Origin: Furcasterigmium furcatum
Lineage: Eukaryota > Ascomycota > Sordariomycetes > Glomerellales > Plectosphaerellaceae
Length of the DNA: 64,000 bases
NCBI GenBank assembly: GCA_001599815.1
Contig: BCIA01000005.1
Coordinates: 4,100,472-4,164,471, forward strand
Reading direction: 5' to 3'
Position 1 is the first letter of the stretch; every line of letters starts with the position of its first letter. The position numbers and the translations under genes are program-made. Shown piece by piece: positions 11,511-23,879 of this stretch. The notes beneath the pieces are model-generated. The model saw only the letters and a list, made by a program, of their open reading frames with translations, was not told the origin of the DNA and searched no databases.

Positions 11511-12283
11511 GGTCGTTCTCGTCCGCCGTTGCGCGCCGTGGATGGGCTCGCTGTAGCTTCGCTGGGTCGATTACGGAGAGGAAGGTTCGAATAGAGCGGT
11601 CGGTCAAGGCTAGGATAGGTAGGGAAATTCAGTCGTACGAACGCTCGCAGAATCGAAGTTGGTATTGTCGGGAAAGTTGCGAACAGGGTAGCTGAACCAT
11701 TGGCCGCCCGACGTTTGGGCGAGTGACGTCCATCCCCGTGGGGGACCTACAGCAGGCTGCGTCTCCACATACCGCGGGCCTATCCGCGCGTGCAGCCGAG
11801 GCACTTTACAGCCTGTGCCCGCCCGAGCATTCGGCAACCACTCAACGATGTGTGACGTGACGTTCAACAGTCGGCAGACAAGTTTCACTTCACCATCCCA
11901 AACATTCTAATTGCACTATCTAATGGGGGTTGAATTGGTACGGCTATGGTGTCCTAACGCGTCAAGATACCTGGCCGCAAATCGGCGGTGGTCATATCCA
12001 CTGCTTCTCATGCTGTCATTAAACGCCGACTCCCATACTAAAGACTCCAACATCCGCCTCGCCTCGCGCCCCGTGGCGCCATCTTCGAGGCCGATCCATC
12101 TGCGATAGGAGCCAACCTCGACCTTGGCCTCCTCGTAGAAGACCCACTGGTCGCCATACAGGCGTATGTGAAGCGGGTGCCATAGAAAATGTGTACAATG
12201 AAGTCATATACTATCGTCATATTCGGACCTCAGCAATATCGCATGTCGTGGCGGTCCCACGCAACAACGGCACTCCGGCCTTC
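11511..12283. other. intergenic region
   Basis: 773 bp between the PEX4 start and the 3' end of the next minus-strand gene. No coding sequence or structured RNA was found; short frames here lack protein-like composition. It presumably holds the PEX4 promoter and the downstream gene's 3' UTR. Confidence 0.35.
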
Positions 12284-15235
12284 CTAGGTCGTGGAGCTCT
12301 CCTTGCTGGGCTTCCAGAACTGCATCATCCTGCTGAGTCGCTTTGTCTTGCTGGTCTTCTGTTTCTTGTCCGCCTCCGTGTCGCATGGGACCTCCATGGA
12401 GAGCTTGGACCGTTCTCCGTGGGAGCTGCTGATCAGCCTGCTGAGACTGGCCAGACTGGAGCGACGTCGACCAAAAGCTGCCGAAGACACTGAAACTGGA
12501 CGTTCATCCGGCCGGTATGGCATGCGTGCTCGCGGTTGCGGCCCAGGAATGAATGTGCTGTCCCTCGTCATTGTCGAGTTGCTCGAGGTCAGTGAAGGCG
12601 GAATATCAACCGACAGCCTCACCTCCGGGCCCGGCTCGCCCAGAAGGAGAGATTGGAACGTGTTCTCCTCGTTGACGGAGGACGGCGCGGTCGAGATGCG
12701 ATGGGCATCATATGACATGGGTGACCGCGGCGAGGGGAACGACGATCCGGGGCTGACTGAGTAGGGGCTGATCGGGATGTGTGACGGAGTAGGCAGGGTG
12801 AGAGGGGCGACCTCGACGGGAGCCAAGTCCACTGCTGGCGCCCGTCGTGGTGATGGCGCAGCCGAGTCTGTCCTGGTGGGCTTGTCTTGGAACAGGGACT
12901 CTGTGCGAAACTCGACGGCTCGAGGCTCCTCCACGATGACTTGGTCGTGCAATGAAGCCATAGATCGCTCCGACTTCATGCTGGCAGCATGCCGTGTCTG
13001 GTCCACATCGATGACCTGAGGAGGCTGCTCGTCGATGGCTGCCGCTTTTGGCGTGGTCGCGGGCGGTGTCTCTTCTTCGTCCCCAGACTCCGAGGGTGCC
13101 GTCGAAACGTCCTTTGACGCGGTTTGGCTCATTTGCTGAGATGTGGTGGTTTTGGCGTCGTCGTCATCTTCCTCGTCCTCCTCGAAAACGTCCGCCATGG
13201 TCGAGCTGCTGCCGAATCGGTTGATGCCGAATCTAACTGCCTCAAAGGGCACCATCTCCGGTGCGCTTTCGGCACGGCGATGGTAGTGCATGCCTGGTCC
13301 ACTGAAGCCTTTCATGCCTTGAGCACTATGCAGCTGTCGCCGGCCACCAGCGGTTTGTCCAGGCCCTGCAGCCTTTTGAGCGGCCTCCCACTCGGGGTTG
13401 TGAGGCAGAGGGGTATTGAAAGGCCCCAGCGCAGCATCCAGGTCGATCATCGGGAACGATGCGTCGTCTTCGGGCGTGGACGAGGACCGAGGCTTCCAAG
13501 CCTGCCTGTCCTCGGTTGGGCTGTGGTCTGTGACAGTCACCGTCGGTGTGACGGGAGATTTAAGCACCTCAGGCTCAACAGGCGGGGCACTGTCCTCCGT
13601 TTCCGTCGGCCGTTCATCCGACAGAGGTGAAGCTTGCGCTGCATCCTTGGATTTCTTGCCAGAGGAAGGTTTCGATTTGCCCTTGAGGATAGATCCCGCC
13701 CAGGCCTTGACCTTTCTCTTCTTTTTCTTCTTCTTGTTGCCCTTCTCTCCGGGCTCCCGTGCCTTGGGAGATTCAGTGGTATCTGCTGCGGAATCGGATT
13801 GGGGATCTGAAGCGTTGGACGCCGAGTCTCCCGTGCTCTTGGAAACGCTCTCAGTTGACCCGGAACTGGTTTCCCTGGGGCGTGGCGGCATCTGGGAGGC
13901 AGCGAATGGTTCAAGACCAAAGAATGACCACCTCTTGGGTGTTTTGGTAGGGCTGGGCTCGGACTGAAGCGCAGAATCAGAAAGCTGGGTCAGGGTCGGG
14001 ATGGAGTTTCTCCTCCTCGGAGAGCCGTCCGAAGGATGTGCTGCTTGGATACTCTGCGAACGCTCAAGAATGGCGCCCGCTGTGCTGGGTCTCGAATCGA
14101 GAGACTGCACAGTCGTGCTTCGCACCAGGGGAGCAGCCGCTTGCCTCTCTTCGACTTCTGGTTTGTGAATCTGCTCAGTTGCAGAAACGATCGAAGAAAG
14201 ACTGCCGGAAACAGAATGCCCTCCAGGGCGAGCTGTAGCAGTGCTCGATGCGTCGCTGGACACCAATGAAAGGGGCCTGGGAATGAACTCCAAGGTATCC
14301 GAGAATCCCACCCTTGCACGGGGCACAGGCCTGGGGGCTCGCGGCGTGACCTCCTGCTGCGTTGCTGGGGATTTCTCCTCAGCAGTTGGAGGCTGCGCTT
14401 CCGCTGTGGCCGGCGATGGCATTTTGGGAGTCAACGGCATGGGCGGGATCTCGGGCTCCGAGGATGCGTCCCCGAGCCGACGACCACCAAAGTCTGCGGG
14501 ACTGGTTGGGGCGCTGCTACCTCGCAATGTGTTGGTGGGCATCGGGGGCTGAAGGATCAAAGAGAGATCATGGCTCGATATGGCGGCAGATCGTCGGTGT
14601 CTGTGTCGTCGCGGGCCGGAGGCAGAAGGCTCGCCTAGGGATGGAGGCGCGAAACCTGGAGATGCCATTCCGCTCTCTGACTTGGTTGGACTAGTACTCA
14701 TAACAGTGATCGAGTCACCAGTACGAATGCTTCCGCCGACGAACTCGCTCCCGCCTCTCCTATGACCATGGCTGCCCGGTCTGGAAGGGGAGGGGATCGA
14801 GCGAGGTGACGGCGTATCAGGGGACATGGGAGGGCTCAAGAGAGTCGTAGTGGTATCGGCTGCGAGGGTGGCCCCTGGGTTGAAGCTGAAACTGGGCAGG
14901 GCGGCCGGCCGTCCAGCCTTGATGGGGGCACCGACAGTTTCCTTGTTTTCGGCAGGGTCCCGGGGATCGATGGCAGATCGAGTCCTGCGTCCTGTGGCTC
15001 TCGAGAAAGATGACGGAGCCGACGCTGGGGCATTGGCAGGGAAGACGAAGGGAGGGAGAGGGCTTGCGGGCATCTTCCGGGGTGAGGCGGCAGCGTCGTC
15101 ATATGCCGTGTCTGAGAGGTCCGAAGCGTCTATCGAGAGCATCTTGGGGATGTGCCGAGTCGACTGGCGGTCCAAAGCGTCCAGGCTGGGAACGGAATTA
15201 TCCAGAGCCATCTCGGGTCCGAATGTAGTTGCCAT
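12284..15235 (-). CDS. Ser/Pro-rich fungal protein, 'cell wall proline-rich' type
   Basis: An intronless frame of 983 aa from ATG 15235 (MATTFGPEMALDNS); the longer frame to 15259 would need a GTG start. The protein is largely disordered, rich in Ser, Pro and Thr, with recurring phosphosite-like SP/TP motifs. Recognisable conserved blocks are GHRRGGSEFVGG, PRRHRHRRSAAISSHDLS, RVGFSDTLEFIPRPLS, a basic stretch GNKKKKKKRKVKAWAGSI, and the C-terminal KRLSRMMQFWKPS. Homologues in Aspergillus and relatives are annotated as cell wall proline-rich proteins, but there is no signal peptide or membrane segment, and the basic patch suggests an intracellular protein. Molecular role unknown. Stop is TAG. 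Confidence 0.75.
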   Translation of the reverse strand: MATTFGPEMALDNSVPSLDALDRQSTRHIPKMLSIDASDLSDTAYDDAAASPRKMPASPLPPFVFPANAPASAPSSFSRATGRRTRSAIDPRDPAENKETVGAPIKAGRPAALPSFSFNPGATLAADTTTTLLSPPMSPDTPSPRSIPSPSRPGSHGHRRGGSEFVGGSIRTGDSITVMSTSPTKSESGMASPGFAPPSLGEPSASGPRRHRHRRSAAISSHDLSLILQPPMPTNTLRGSSAPTSPADFGGRRLGDASSEPEIPPMPLTPKMPSPATAEAQPPTAEEKSPATQQEVTPRAPRPVPRARVGFSDTLEFIPRPLSLVSSDASSTATARPGGHSVSGSLSSIVSATEQIHKPEVEERQAAAPLVRSTTVQSLDSRPSTAGAILERSQSIQAAHPSDGSPRRRNSIPTLTQLSDSALQSEPSPTKTPKRWSFFGLEPFAASQMPPRPRETSSGSTESVSKSTGDSASNASDPQSDSAADTTESPKAREPGEKGNKKKKKKRKVKAWAGSILKGKSKPSSGKKSKDAAQASPLSDERPTETEDSAPPVEPEVLKSPVTPTVTVTDHSPTEDRQAWKPRSSSTPEDDASFPMIDLDAALGPFNTPLPHNPEWEAAQKAAGPGQTAGGRRQLHSAQGMKGFSGPGMHYHRRAESAPEMVPFEAVRFGINRFGSSSTMADVFEEDEEDDDDAKTTTSQQMSQTASKDVSTAPSESGDEEETPPATTPKAAAIDEQPPQVIDVDQTRHAASMKSERSMASLHDQVIVEEPRAVEFRTESLFQDKPTRTDSAAPSPRRAPAVDLAPVEVAPLTLPTPSHIPISPYSVSPGSSFPSPRSPMSYDAHRISTAPSSVNEENTFQSLLLGEPGPEVRLSVDIPPSLTSSNSTMTRDSTFIPGPQPRARMPYRPDERPVSVSSAAFGRRRSSLASLSRLISSSHGERSKLSMEVPCDTEADKKQKTSKTKRLSRMMQFWKPSKESSTT

Positions 15236-18200
15236 CCTGATCCAGCCGCTCTGCGGCACACAGGTCGATGAACAACCGGGGGTTCTTAGACGAACATCAG
15301 TAGTCGGAAAAGAGATCTCGCCTGGGAGCAGGCGGAGGGGCGCTGGTTGACGTCTGGAAAACTCGTTGGACTACCAGGCGACTGTGATGGAATCGAGGAG
15401 TGAGGCGATCGAGGTGGTTGAATTAGTCGGAGGGGTCTTTGGGTGCTACACAATTGCGACGTCAGGAGGTTCGTGCCTGAGGAGATGATTCAGCGGCGAA
15501 TTGCCTACCTGTTATTCAGTTTTGGTTTTTTGTATTTTCTTCAGGCTGGTAATGGCAGGCTCGTGAAATGGAAATCGCGCGGAGTTCGATGGGAATCGGG
15601 ACGAACTTTGAGGAACCGTCGGGCGAAGCAAGACAAATGCTGGAATACCGAAACGATGAGGTGCCAAAAGGGGGGGAATGTCAAAGGAGTGGACGGTCCG
15701 AAAGCAGAAATCTTGCGATCTTGCTGGACCTTGAAGTCAACGCCGCGAAGGTGTTGCTTCGTCGGTATGGTGTTGTTGGGGGGAATGGGAGGAGTTGGTG
15801 GTGTGTGAAAGACGACGACGAGAAGTCGACGCCCGCGAAGGAGGACGGGAGCGAGATTGGGGGCACGGCACGGGGCAGCGCAACGCAGCGGCAGGAGCGC
15901 AACAGCCCAGGCGTTCGGGGGAAGGCACAGAACAGAAGGGGTGGGTCTCTGCAGGTGCTGACAGGGATCTCTCCAGTCAGATGAGAGGACCGATGGGGTA
16001 GACGGAGGGAAAAAGGGAAGCGGCAAGTCACCTGGTGGACCGTCCAGGTCGACTGCGGGCATGGCTGCAGGGGTACAGGTACGATGGGCGTCCTTGGCCG
16101 GGATACTTGCGCTGCAGGTACCTCTGGTCCTTCCCACTTCACGCTCGTGTGGCTTGCGCTTTTGTCCCGTCTCGGTCTCGAGTCTTCTCCTTTCACGCCC
16201 AGCTTGTGTCTCCTCTCAATACTGGCGATTGAAATGCGGCGATGATCCCATCGGAGTTCGTTGTATGACGCCCGCAACAACAAGTCAGCGAGGCATGTCG
16301 AGTTTTTTTTTCCCCCTCCGGCCACAACAACTTCCCGAAATGAAGTAATACGGTGCCCAAGATGAACGGCCGGCTCTCCGATGGATCTCACAGGCCATCC
16401 CATCTCGGGATGACCTGGCCACTGGCCACGGACTTGCCGTGGCCTAATTGGAACGGCCTCCCAACGCCCTCCCAGCTGACTGGACGGTCATACCGCTTTC
16501 GGTAATGCAAGTCAGAGGCGGCGGCCGCGCTGGCCGATAATAACATCGCGCCAACAACAAAACTAATACAAGTAAAGTCGACGGCCAACAGGCAACAAAG
16601 TCAGCTCAATAGGTCGATACAGACGGCCACAGCTGGAGGAGACGCGCGAGGTTGCCGGCCGTCCCCGTCCGTCCACCTCTCCTCTGGCGATCACTGCCTT
16701 GTCCGAATCTCTTCCCCGCGGAGGCAGATTCCTTGCCATCTTCCCAGCGACGGCACGGCGGCATGGCGGCATGGCGACACCTCCTCCGGCCGCTCTGATT
16801 GCCAGAAACACTCTTGTTTCGCCGTTGCACTCTGTTGGGAGGGGACCCCGTTTTGCCACGCCAAACGTCTGACCTCTTCCAAGCATCGAGTTTGGCAGCC
16901 TTGTTCGACAGAGCGGCCGTTCATGCCGGGTCGACCCCTCCGACAGGGAACATAATGTCCAAGTACCCACGAACTGTCACGGCAGGCCGTTTCCCGTATC
17001 GGGCCCCCTTGCACAAGACATGTGGGGGCTGGTGGTCAGCCAAGAGCGACTGAGAGGTCGCTGTCGATGAAATGTCTCTCCTTGCTTGCTGAGATCGCGA
17101 CGGCTTTGAGCTTCCCGATTCATGATTCTGGCTGGTCTACAGGCGAGAGGCTGCGCTGCCGAGTCCTACTCGCATCAACCGCTTTTTGGCGCTACGTGGT
17201 CCAGCCCCTCGGCTCTATCCTCTGCTAAACAATGAAGACGATGGTCCAATCCGTCCGAAGCCTCCCGCACCCCTCCATTCATTCACCCTGAAGGCCGCAG
17301 ATTGGCGTCCTCCGTCCACACCTCCACACCCCCAGGGGCCATCCAATCGCGGTCGCACTTCACTCCATTCGGCGCCCGGAAGGTCCAGTGCACAGACGGA
17401 CCTGCAGGACGCGATGCATGGCTCCAAATCGAGGTCGCGTTCACTCGGATCAAAGAAGGAAAAGCAACAATCGTGGAGCAAAGGGATGGGACGATCTTGT
17501 TTTCCTCGACCAGGAAACAGCATGCATCGCTTGCTGATATTGCCCCCGGCCAATACCAACGAACCCCCGCCGACCATCGTCGGGGCCTGCGGCGGGTGCA
17601 CTCGGCCGATGATCCCGTTGCCGTGAGACCACAGCAGCCTTCATCGTCAGCAACACTTGGGGTCAAACACGAGATCTGCCTCTGGACTCCTGTTATTTTG
17701 CAACAAACGGATCGGTGCTTGGCTTCGCACGATGGCTCCACCCACGCCCGCAACGGCCATCGTGGCTTAGCCACTACGTCTTCCACAATCGTCATCTCGA
17801 AAGTGATATGATCAAACCAGCAAGCGGTGAGCATCGACCTCGGCCCCAAGGTATCAGCCGAATTGCGACCGTCACTCAAATCATGGAGATCTTGAGCAGG
17901 GACAGCCGATCCAAGAATAATCCCCCCGTGACCGGCGAATGAGGGATGGTGATCTCTGGATATCCTGGTCTTGGCTCCATTGCCCCAAATCTCTGTAATC
18001 TCGCCTGTGTTCCTGGCAGATGGACCGACGGCCGCTTTGGGCGACCACCCCGCGCCTCTTGCAATTAAAAACGCCGTGCCAAGGGAGCAACTTGTTCATC
18101 GTCGGGCTTGTCAGATAGAGAAGAAGAAGCCAAGGGTACGAATGAATAAAGTGCTGCCAAGTGTTCCCAGTTGAGGACTCATAGTCTCCTCATAAGGTTT

Positions 18201-19809
18201 GTAGACGGCTCTCACGAATACAACGCATTTAGCTGACAGTGTCAAGGGAATTGCGACATCTCATAGAACGGGCGATGCCGGACTGGACCTTTCTCCTCGT
18301 CGCGATGCTTCGCTCTTCCTGCGTCGCCATCGCATCAAACCGCTTCATCCAGAATCCCCCATCCGCGAAAGACTTACGGCGTCTGGCCCGTAATAGAGGG
18401 GAGCTCCTTCAAAGTAGGGCTTCTGTCTCCTCCTATGACACCAATCACTGATGGCATGAGTGCTCCATTCGCAGGCGATTTGATCCCTCCAGTCTGAAAT
18501 GTCAGGCTACTGCAGATCCATTTCCTCAATGGCTACTCGCATTGCGTCCATGACCCGTTCGTACTGACTTTCGGTTCTCGCACAAGGCCATTGGGCTGCA
18601 GAGGCGACCGGACTGCTGCTTAGAAACGAGTGTATGAACGCAAACTAACGCCTCCTGGGTTGACCACCTGATTTGCACAAAGATTGGTTGGGACACGGAA
18701 TTATGAGCAGAAGACGAGGGCTCTGAGCCGTGGTGGGCGTGGTATCCCAGGCCTACCGGAGATGCATTCTTCACCTTTTCGAGGGGAGGACAAGCAAGAC
18801 CAAATCACGCACCCAGCTCCATGCAGATTTGGGTGAATGCTAGCTCCGATCTTAGAAAGACCCCAGACTATCAAGTGTCGTCTTGTCCGGATCATCACAG
18901 AGGGCCAGAGGCCGTGTGGAAGTCAAGGACGGGAGTTGCTGTCGCTGACTAACCGGTTGAATTGCCAGTGATGCAAAGATGCTCAACCAGGTCCATGGAT
19001 GGCCAAGGTGTTTAATCTGGCATCATCCCGGGGCTCCGGGATGTTGACGCATACAAGTAAGTATACAGGTGTTGCTTTTCTGTTTGTTAGCGAATCTCCC
19101 GATGCATCCCTGGCGCTGTTGATAACAGGTTTACTATTATATGTACCGGGGAGATTGAGTGCAATTCGCCCCAACAGCCCTGCGCTGCATGTGATGGCCT
19201 GTCGGAGGACGTCCCGCCGCCGTTCTTCGTGTGACAGGAGCCATTAGCAGCCTATAACAAGACGTCGAAACAGGTTTCCCGCGAGACACCATCATCCCTC
19301 GCTGCACCTGCAACCCACCCGCTATTGTTGCCTGGCGCTGAAGGACCGACTGAACCCGCCAGCGTCTCAATAACAAGCCGTGTCTCATTATGATGTGCGT
19401 CGGAGGCATGGTGAAGCATCGTGAAATTTGACATGACACTTTAATGAGACTCCCATGCAGTCATAGCGGGTCGTGACTTTCCTGCGCATGTGGTACAGAA
19501 ACCCCTGAAATGGGAAATCATGGCAATCTGGGAGTGGAATTTGAGGTGGAACTCTCCGAGGACCCTGAAATGAGCCACATGCGACTCCACACTTTGGTAC
19601 AGCCCAGCCACAGAAGACCCCTGCCCCTGGGCTGGCGAGGCTGGAGGTGGGGTTCCGTCAGCCTTGCAGCGACCTGGTTTGCCCCGTCGAAAAATTTCCA
19701 GGGCGGGCAGGCTTGGAGCAGCCAGCCCGACTTTACCAGCATCGGCAGCATTTGGCGGTCGACTCTATCCGAATTTTTTCAGGCACACCCTTGAACGGAA
19801 ATCAGCGCA
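15236..19809. other. 4.6 kb gene-free stretch
   Basis: The largest gap in the window. 15236-16300 is probably a long leader and promoter for the minus-strand gene at 12284-15235. The rest (16.4-19.8 kb) shows only short frames on both strands. Two antisense frames at 17283-17879 (198 codons, minus) and 17302-17811 (169 codons, plus) overlap; neither starts with ATG nor resembles a family I know. No tRNA, rRNA or transposon ends were recognised. Just before 19810 lies the CGR1 promoter. Confidence 0.35.
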
Positions 19810-20298
19810 ATGTCGACGACGGTATTGAACAGCACATCGGAGGCGCCCTCTGCGCCCCAGCCGGCGAAGCCCTTGGGCATGCGCAAAAATGGTACGCCCA
19901 GCCTTCTCGACCGACCCATCCTCGCGCGGGGCGGACGCTGACCGAAAGCAGGCAAGCAGTGGCATGCGCCGAAAAAGGCCTTCCGGCCGACGTCAGGACT
20001 CAAGTCTTTCGAGAAGCGATCGGCGGACCGCGTGACGCTGGCGGCCGTGAAGGCGAAGGAGAAGGAGATGAAGGATGAGAAGGAGGCCGCGCGACTGGTG
20101 GGTGCCCACGCCACGACAGAGCTTGCGTGTCCGAAGATACTGACATGAATGCTGCAGCAACGGACGCAAGCGATCAAGGACAAGCGGGCGAAGAAGGAGG
20201 AGCAGGAGCGCTACGAAAAGCTGGCGGAGAAGATGCACAAGAAGAGGGTGGAGAGGCTGAAGCGCAAGGAGAAGAGGAACAAGCTGCTGCACTCGTGA
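19810..20298 (+). CDS. CGR1: rRNA-processing protein Cgr1
   Basis: Three exons (19810-19891, 19952-20097, 20158-20298; introns 60 bp each) give 122 aa. No single long frame reveals the gene. The spliced protein has the Cgr1 core: GMRKNGKQWHAPKKAFRP, then SGLKSFEKRSADR, and a long basic coiled-coil tail (KRAKKEEQERYEKLAEKM followed by HKKRVERLKRKEKRNKLL). Length and charge match the family (about 110-120 aa). Family role: nucleolar protein needed for pre-rRNA processing and 60S subunit assembly. Splice sites are GTACGC...CAG and GTGGGT...CAG. Stop is TGA. Confidence 0.92.
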
Positions 20299-20962
20299 GA
20301 GCGCGCCTGGACACGTCTGCGATGGGCCTGCGCTTTGCTGTCCACGATTTGCCCTGGATATCGGAGCCTGGGTGGGATTATCGTGGTCTTCATGGAGGTT
20401 GTGGCGACAGCGGTTCTCGGCGATGATGCACCAGCCCGACACACGAGACCGGTTTCTATTCTACGGCGTTTACTGGGACAAAAAAGGAATGGATTTTACG
20501 ACCAAAGAATTCGATGGCGTTGGGCGTTGCATGTCAGTACACAGCAAGCATCGAACATACCTACATATCAACAGAGTTCGTCTGAACTGGAGTCTCCCTT
20601 GTCGTGCACGTAAATGGTCATGTGCCACCGTCATGAAGCCGAAAATCTCGAAATCTCGAAATCTTCAGAACCATCCCCGTTTCGCAAACATTGCGACTGC
20701 TATGCCCAGGAATCAATGCTGAGCATCGGAACGTGCGACCTGAGACTCCCGGTTGTACCCACCAGGCGATGTTGCATGTGACAATCGACACTGTCTCGGG
20801 GCTGCTGAGCTGTACGTCATCCGAAGCACGGAACCTCACCCCCAACAGCCGTCCATCCACAACCCACCACGTCAATTCGAACACTCCCGAGGCTGTCTCG
20901 CGACGCCAACACGCGGCCACCCCTCGTCCGAAGTTGCTGTCACACGACGCCCGCCTCGACGG
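20299..20962. other. intergenic region
   Basis: 664 bp between CGR1 and the next plus-strand gene. A frame at 20753 runs into that gene but its first 70 codons look untranslated. No other feature seen. Confidence 0.35.
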
Positions 20963-22128
20963 ATGATGTCTGGGGCGGTCGCAGACGATGGCCCGGCGAC
21001 ACCGCCGCCCCGGCTTGCGCGTGGGCGTCACCAGCTCACGCGGTCCATCTCCGAGTTCTCCCCACCCATGAGGCAGCGCCTCGAGGGCAACAAGCTGGAC
21101 AAGAGGCACCATCGACACCATCACCATCAGCACCGTCATTCTCGCCAGGAGTCAAGCGGCGCGAGGATAGACCAGCTACGGGATGAGAACATAACCTCGT
21201 CGGCTGGAGGCGTGCTGCCAGTCGAACGGAGCTCGGTGGACTTTACCAGGTCGGAGTTCGCGACGCCGAGCCTGACACCGGACGTCAGTCGGACGGGGAG
21301 CGTGCTGGGAATCGGTCCGGACGAGTTGACGATGCTGGTCAATTCCGCCGCGCAGGCTGCCGCTGCTCGAAGCACGGAGGAGCAGCTGGGGGAAGAGCAG
21401 GAGCGGGCTGCTTCGCGGATCACGTATGTACACCCGACACGAAGCTGAAAGGGAGGCATATACTGACATGGATGGTGCCCAGGGGCTTGAAGAAATCACT
21501 CCTCGACCTGGTGACGATCTCGAACACCACGACGCAGCGGCTCGACGAGACGTTATACTCGGTGCTGGAGAAGACGAGCGTGCTCCGGAGCACTGTCATG
21601 GCGATGCGCGAGCTGGCAGGGGCTTCGAGTGAGATCCTGGGCACTTTCGAGAGGGATACGGCGGAGCTGGTTCGTGATGCGCAGGGCCAGCTGGAGACGC
21701 TTGGGAACTTTGACGGGCACGAGAAGAAGATACAGGACATGCAGGCGAGGATTCAAGCCGGGCGGGAGAAGATCGAGAAGCTGAGCGCACGGGTGGACGT
21801 GGTCAAGAACCGGATCGAGGGATGGGAGAGGGCGGACCTGGAGTGGCAGGAGAGGACGCGCAAGAGGCTCAAGAGGGCGTGGATCGTGTCGTCAGTCATT
21901 GTGGCGGTGGTGCTGCTCCTCTTCCTCGGGGCGCGGTGGGCATCGAGATCTGACGGGAAGGGGTTGGATGCTGTGGGCTCTCCTCAGACGACTGCGTTAC
22001 AGGCGAGCTCTGGCGAGGAGCAGAAAGCCTCGAGCACCGGGGATGATGAGCTGGGGAGCTGGTTGTGGAACAACGCACACGTCGAGCAGCAGGACAAGGA
22101 CAACCTGCGGTTCCTCGACGAGTTATGA
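20963..22128 (+). CDS. coiled-coil protein with a C-terminal membrane segment
   Basis: Two exons (20963-21423 and 21483-22128; intron 59 bp) give 368 aa. The N-terminal part is Ser-rich with a basic/His block (LTRSISEFSPPMRQRLEG then a run of H and R). The second exon is a long coiled coil (DLVTISNTTTQRLDETLYSV through IEKLSARVDVVKNRIEGWER), ending in ERTRKRLKRAW and one TM helix at about 288-306 (VSSVIVAVVLLLFLGARW). About 60 hydrophilic residues follow. The positive-outside-TM pattern predicts a cytosolic N-terminus. The family is widespread in Pezizomycotina but unnamed as far as I can tell; the layout is SNARE- or tether-like but no SNARE layer motif is visible. ATG 20966 is an alternative start. 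Confidence 0.78.
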
Positions 22129-23879
22129 TCCAGGCCGGCATGGCGACAGCGAGCATCTATCTATCTGCGCAACTAGCGCGTCTGCATATAATGATACCCT
22201 TATCTTTCTTCGGTCCTCGTTTATAGACGACTCTGGAGATTCACATGAAAAAGGCCGGGAGACAGATGGCACATACATTGCCACGATACCAAGACGTGGA
22301 GTGAGCGGCAGGTGCGACATCTGGCACCGGCAAAACGGCACCCGAAGCAGTTAAGGGACTTGGCCCTCGCGATGCTCGGATTTGGCAAGAGCCAAAGATA
22401 GCCTATAGGCCTCGGTCTCGCGGCCATGACCCAAATGCCGAGCGGAACGCGCACGCGACCAGCAGGACAGGTTCAGCGGCGACGCTTGGCGGGCTGACGG
22501 ACAGACGGCAGGCGATTATTTTTGCTCTTTCCGGCGCTTCGCATTTCATGATGGAGATGGGATGAGCAGCCAAGGGCACGAGCCGGACCGTGGCCTGCTC
22601 CAGTCCAACAGGTCCGGCCCTGCGGCACGCCAAGTACCGGGCTGGCGTCGAGGATTGCGCGTCTTCTCTCCCCTGGGGCTGATTTGAGAGGGCCGCACGT
22701 CATGCCGAGATTTAGGGTTCCCGGGCGTTGTGAGTGAGGGAGGCAAGTATGCCGGCTAGCGTCATCGCGGTCTCACGGAGGTCGTGATGAGTTATGTAAA
22801 TCTTTGGACGAGGCCTCACAATATGGAATGCATGACACCTCATTGATTACTTTTAGTACTCGGGGGTGTCGGTGGGGACCACTGGAGGCGATGCTGGAGT
22901 GGTCCCGGGCCATGTCCGGGGCAGGATGGGAGATGCACAGCGCGGCAACTGTGAATCCAGTTAGGTACCCAGGGAGGTAGGAAGGTGCCTTGCCGTTTGA
23001 CTGTAGGTATTCTCAGGACGGCCATCTCTTTATTTGACGCTCGTGCCTGACAAACTTAATTCGAGCACCACCTATTCCAATCACTCTTCAGCGGGAAAGT
23101 GCAACCCGTCCAAGCTGCCTGTAGGAACCTGGAAGACAACGGCCAGTCACAAGCCGAGCGATCCAGATCTCGTCTGGGCTGTGACGCAGGCATCTGAGAT
23201 CCACCACTACCGTACCTCAACTTATACATCTCACAATGCCCGTACCTGGAAACATCTGCTCCCTCGACCCTAAACGACAGATCCCCTCTCCTCCTCCCCG
23301 TCCACGTCCATAGCTGCATCCGGACCTACAAGAAATTCTCGGCCCTTCCGAAAATTCTTTTCATCAACCTGGCATTGCTGCCTACGTATTCACAACCGGC
23401 ACCCCCTGGACAGGTCTTCGGAACTAGGCCGGGAGGCGCTGACTCGGTGCCCCTCAGCGTGGCTCACGAGCTCCCCTTGCGCCGCCTCAACTGCTCTCCA
23501 TTGCCTCAATCAGGTTTACCCCGCCATCGACACGCCCGCCACGCGCAGCCGAGCAGAATAGCCAGGGCCGCTGACCGCCTGGAAATAGCCCCGAGCCAGC
23601 CCGGGCAGCCCACCCTGCCCTGCCAGCCCTGCGGCGACACTCCCCCACTGCACTGCAGTCATCAGACAGGCCTGGCCTCCAGTCCCTACCAACCTAGTTG
23701 ACGCAGTAATCAGCAAGCGCCGCTTCGCTCCATTACGACACTCCCCTTCAGCTTTTCCGCCTGCTTTCTTTCTCGCGACCTCCCACTCCTCTTCTCTTCC
23801 GGTTTTCCTGTTTCCCTAGACCTCGCGACACGTCCGCATACAGCTTTTCGACTCTAGATACCCCGAAGAACGCCTCGCA
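22129..23879. other. 1.75 kb intergenic region
   Basis: No convincing gene on either strand. The last 250 bp (23.6-23.88 kb) are pyrimidine-rich, as is usual for fungal core promoters and 5' leaders, and lead into the PX-domain gene. Confidence 0.4.

Noticed and set aside
15541..16403. Minus-strand frames of about 200-240 codons upstream of the Ser/Pro-rich gene
   Set aside because: They lie in probable promoter or leader sequence, overlap each other in different frames and resemble no family.
17283..17879. Overlapping antisense open frames (198 codons minus, 169 codons plus) in the large gap
   Set aside because: Neither begins with ATG at its listed end, neither shows a recognisable domain, no splice signals extend them, and overlapping open frames on both strands are common by chance in GC-rich DNA.
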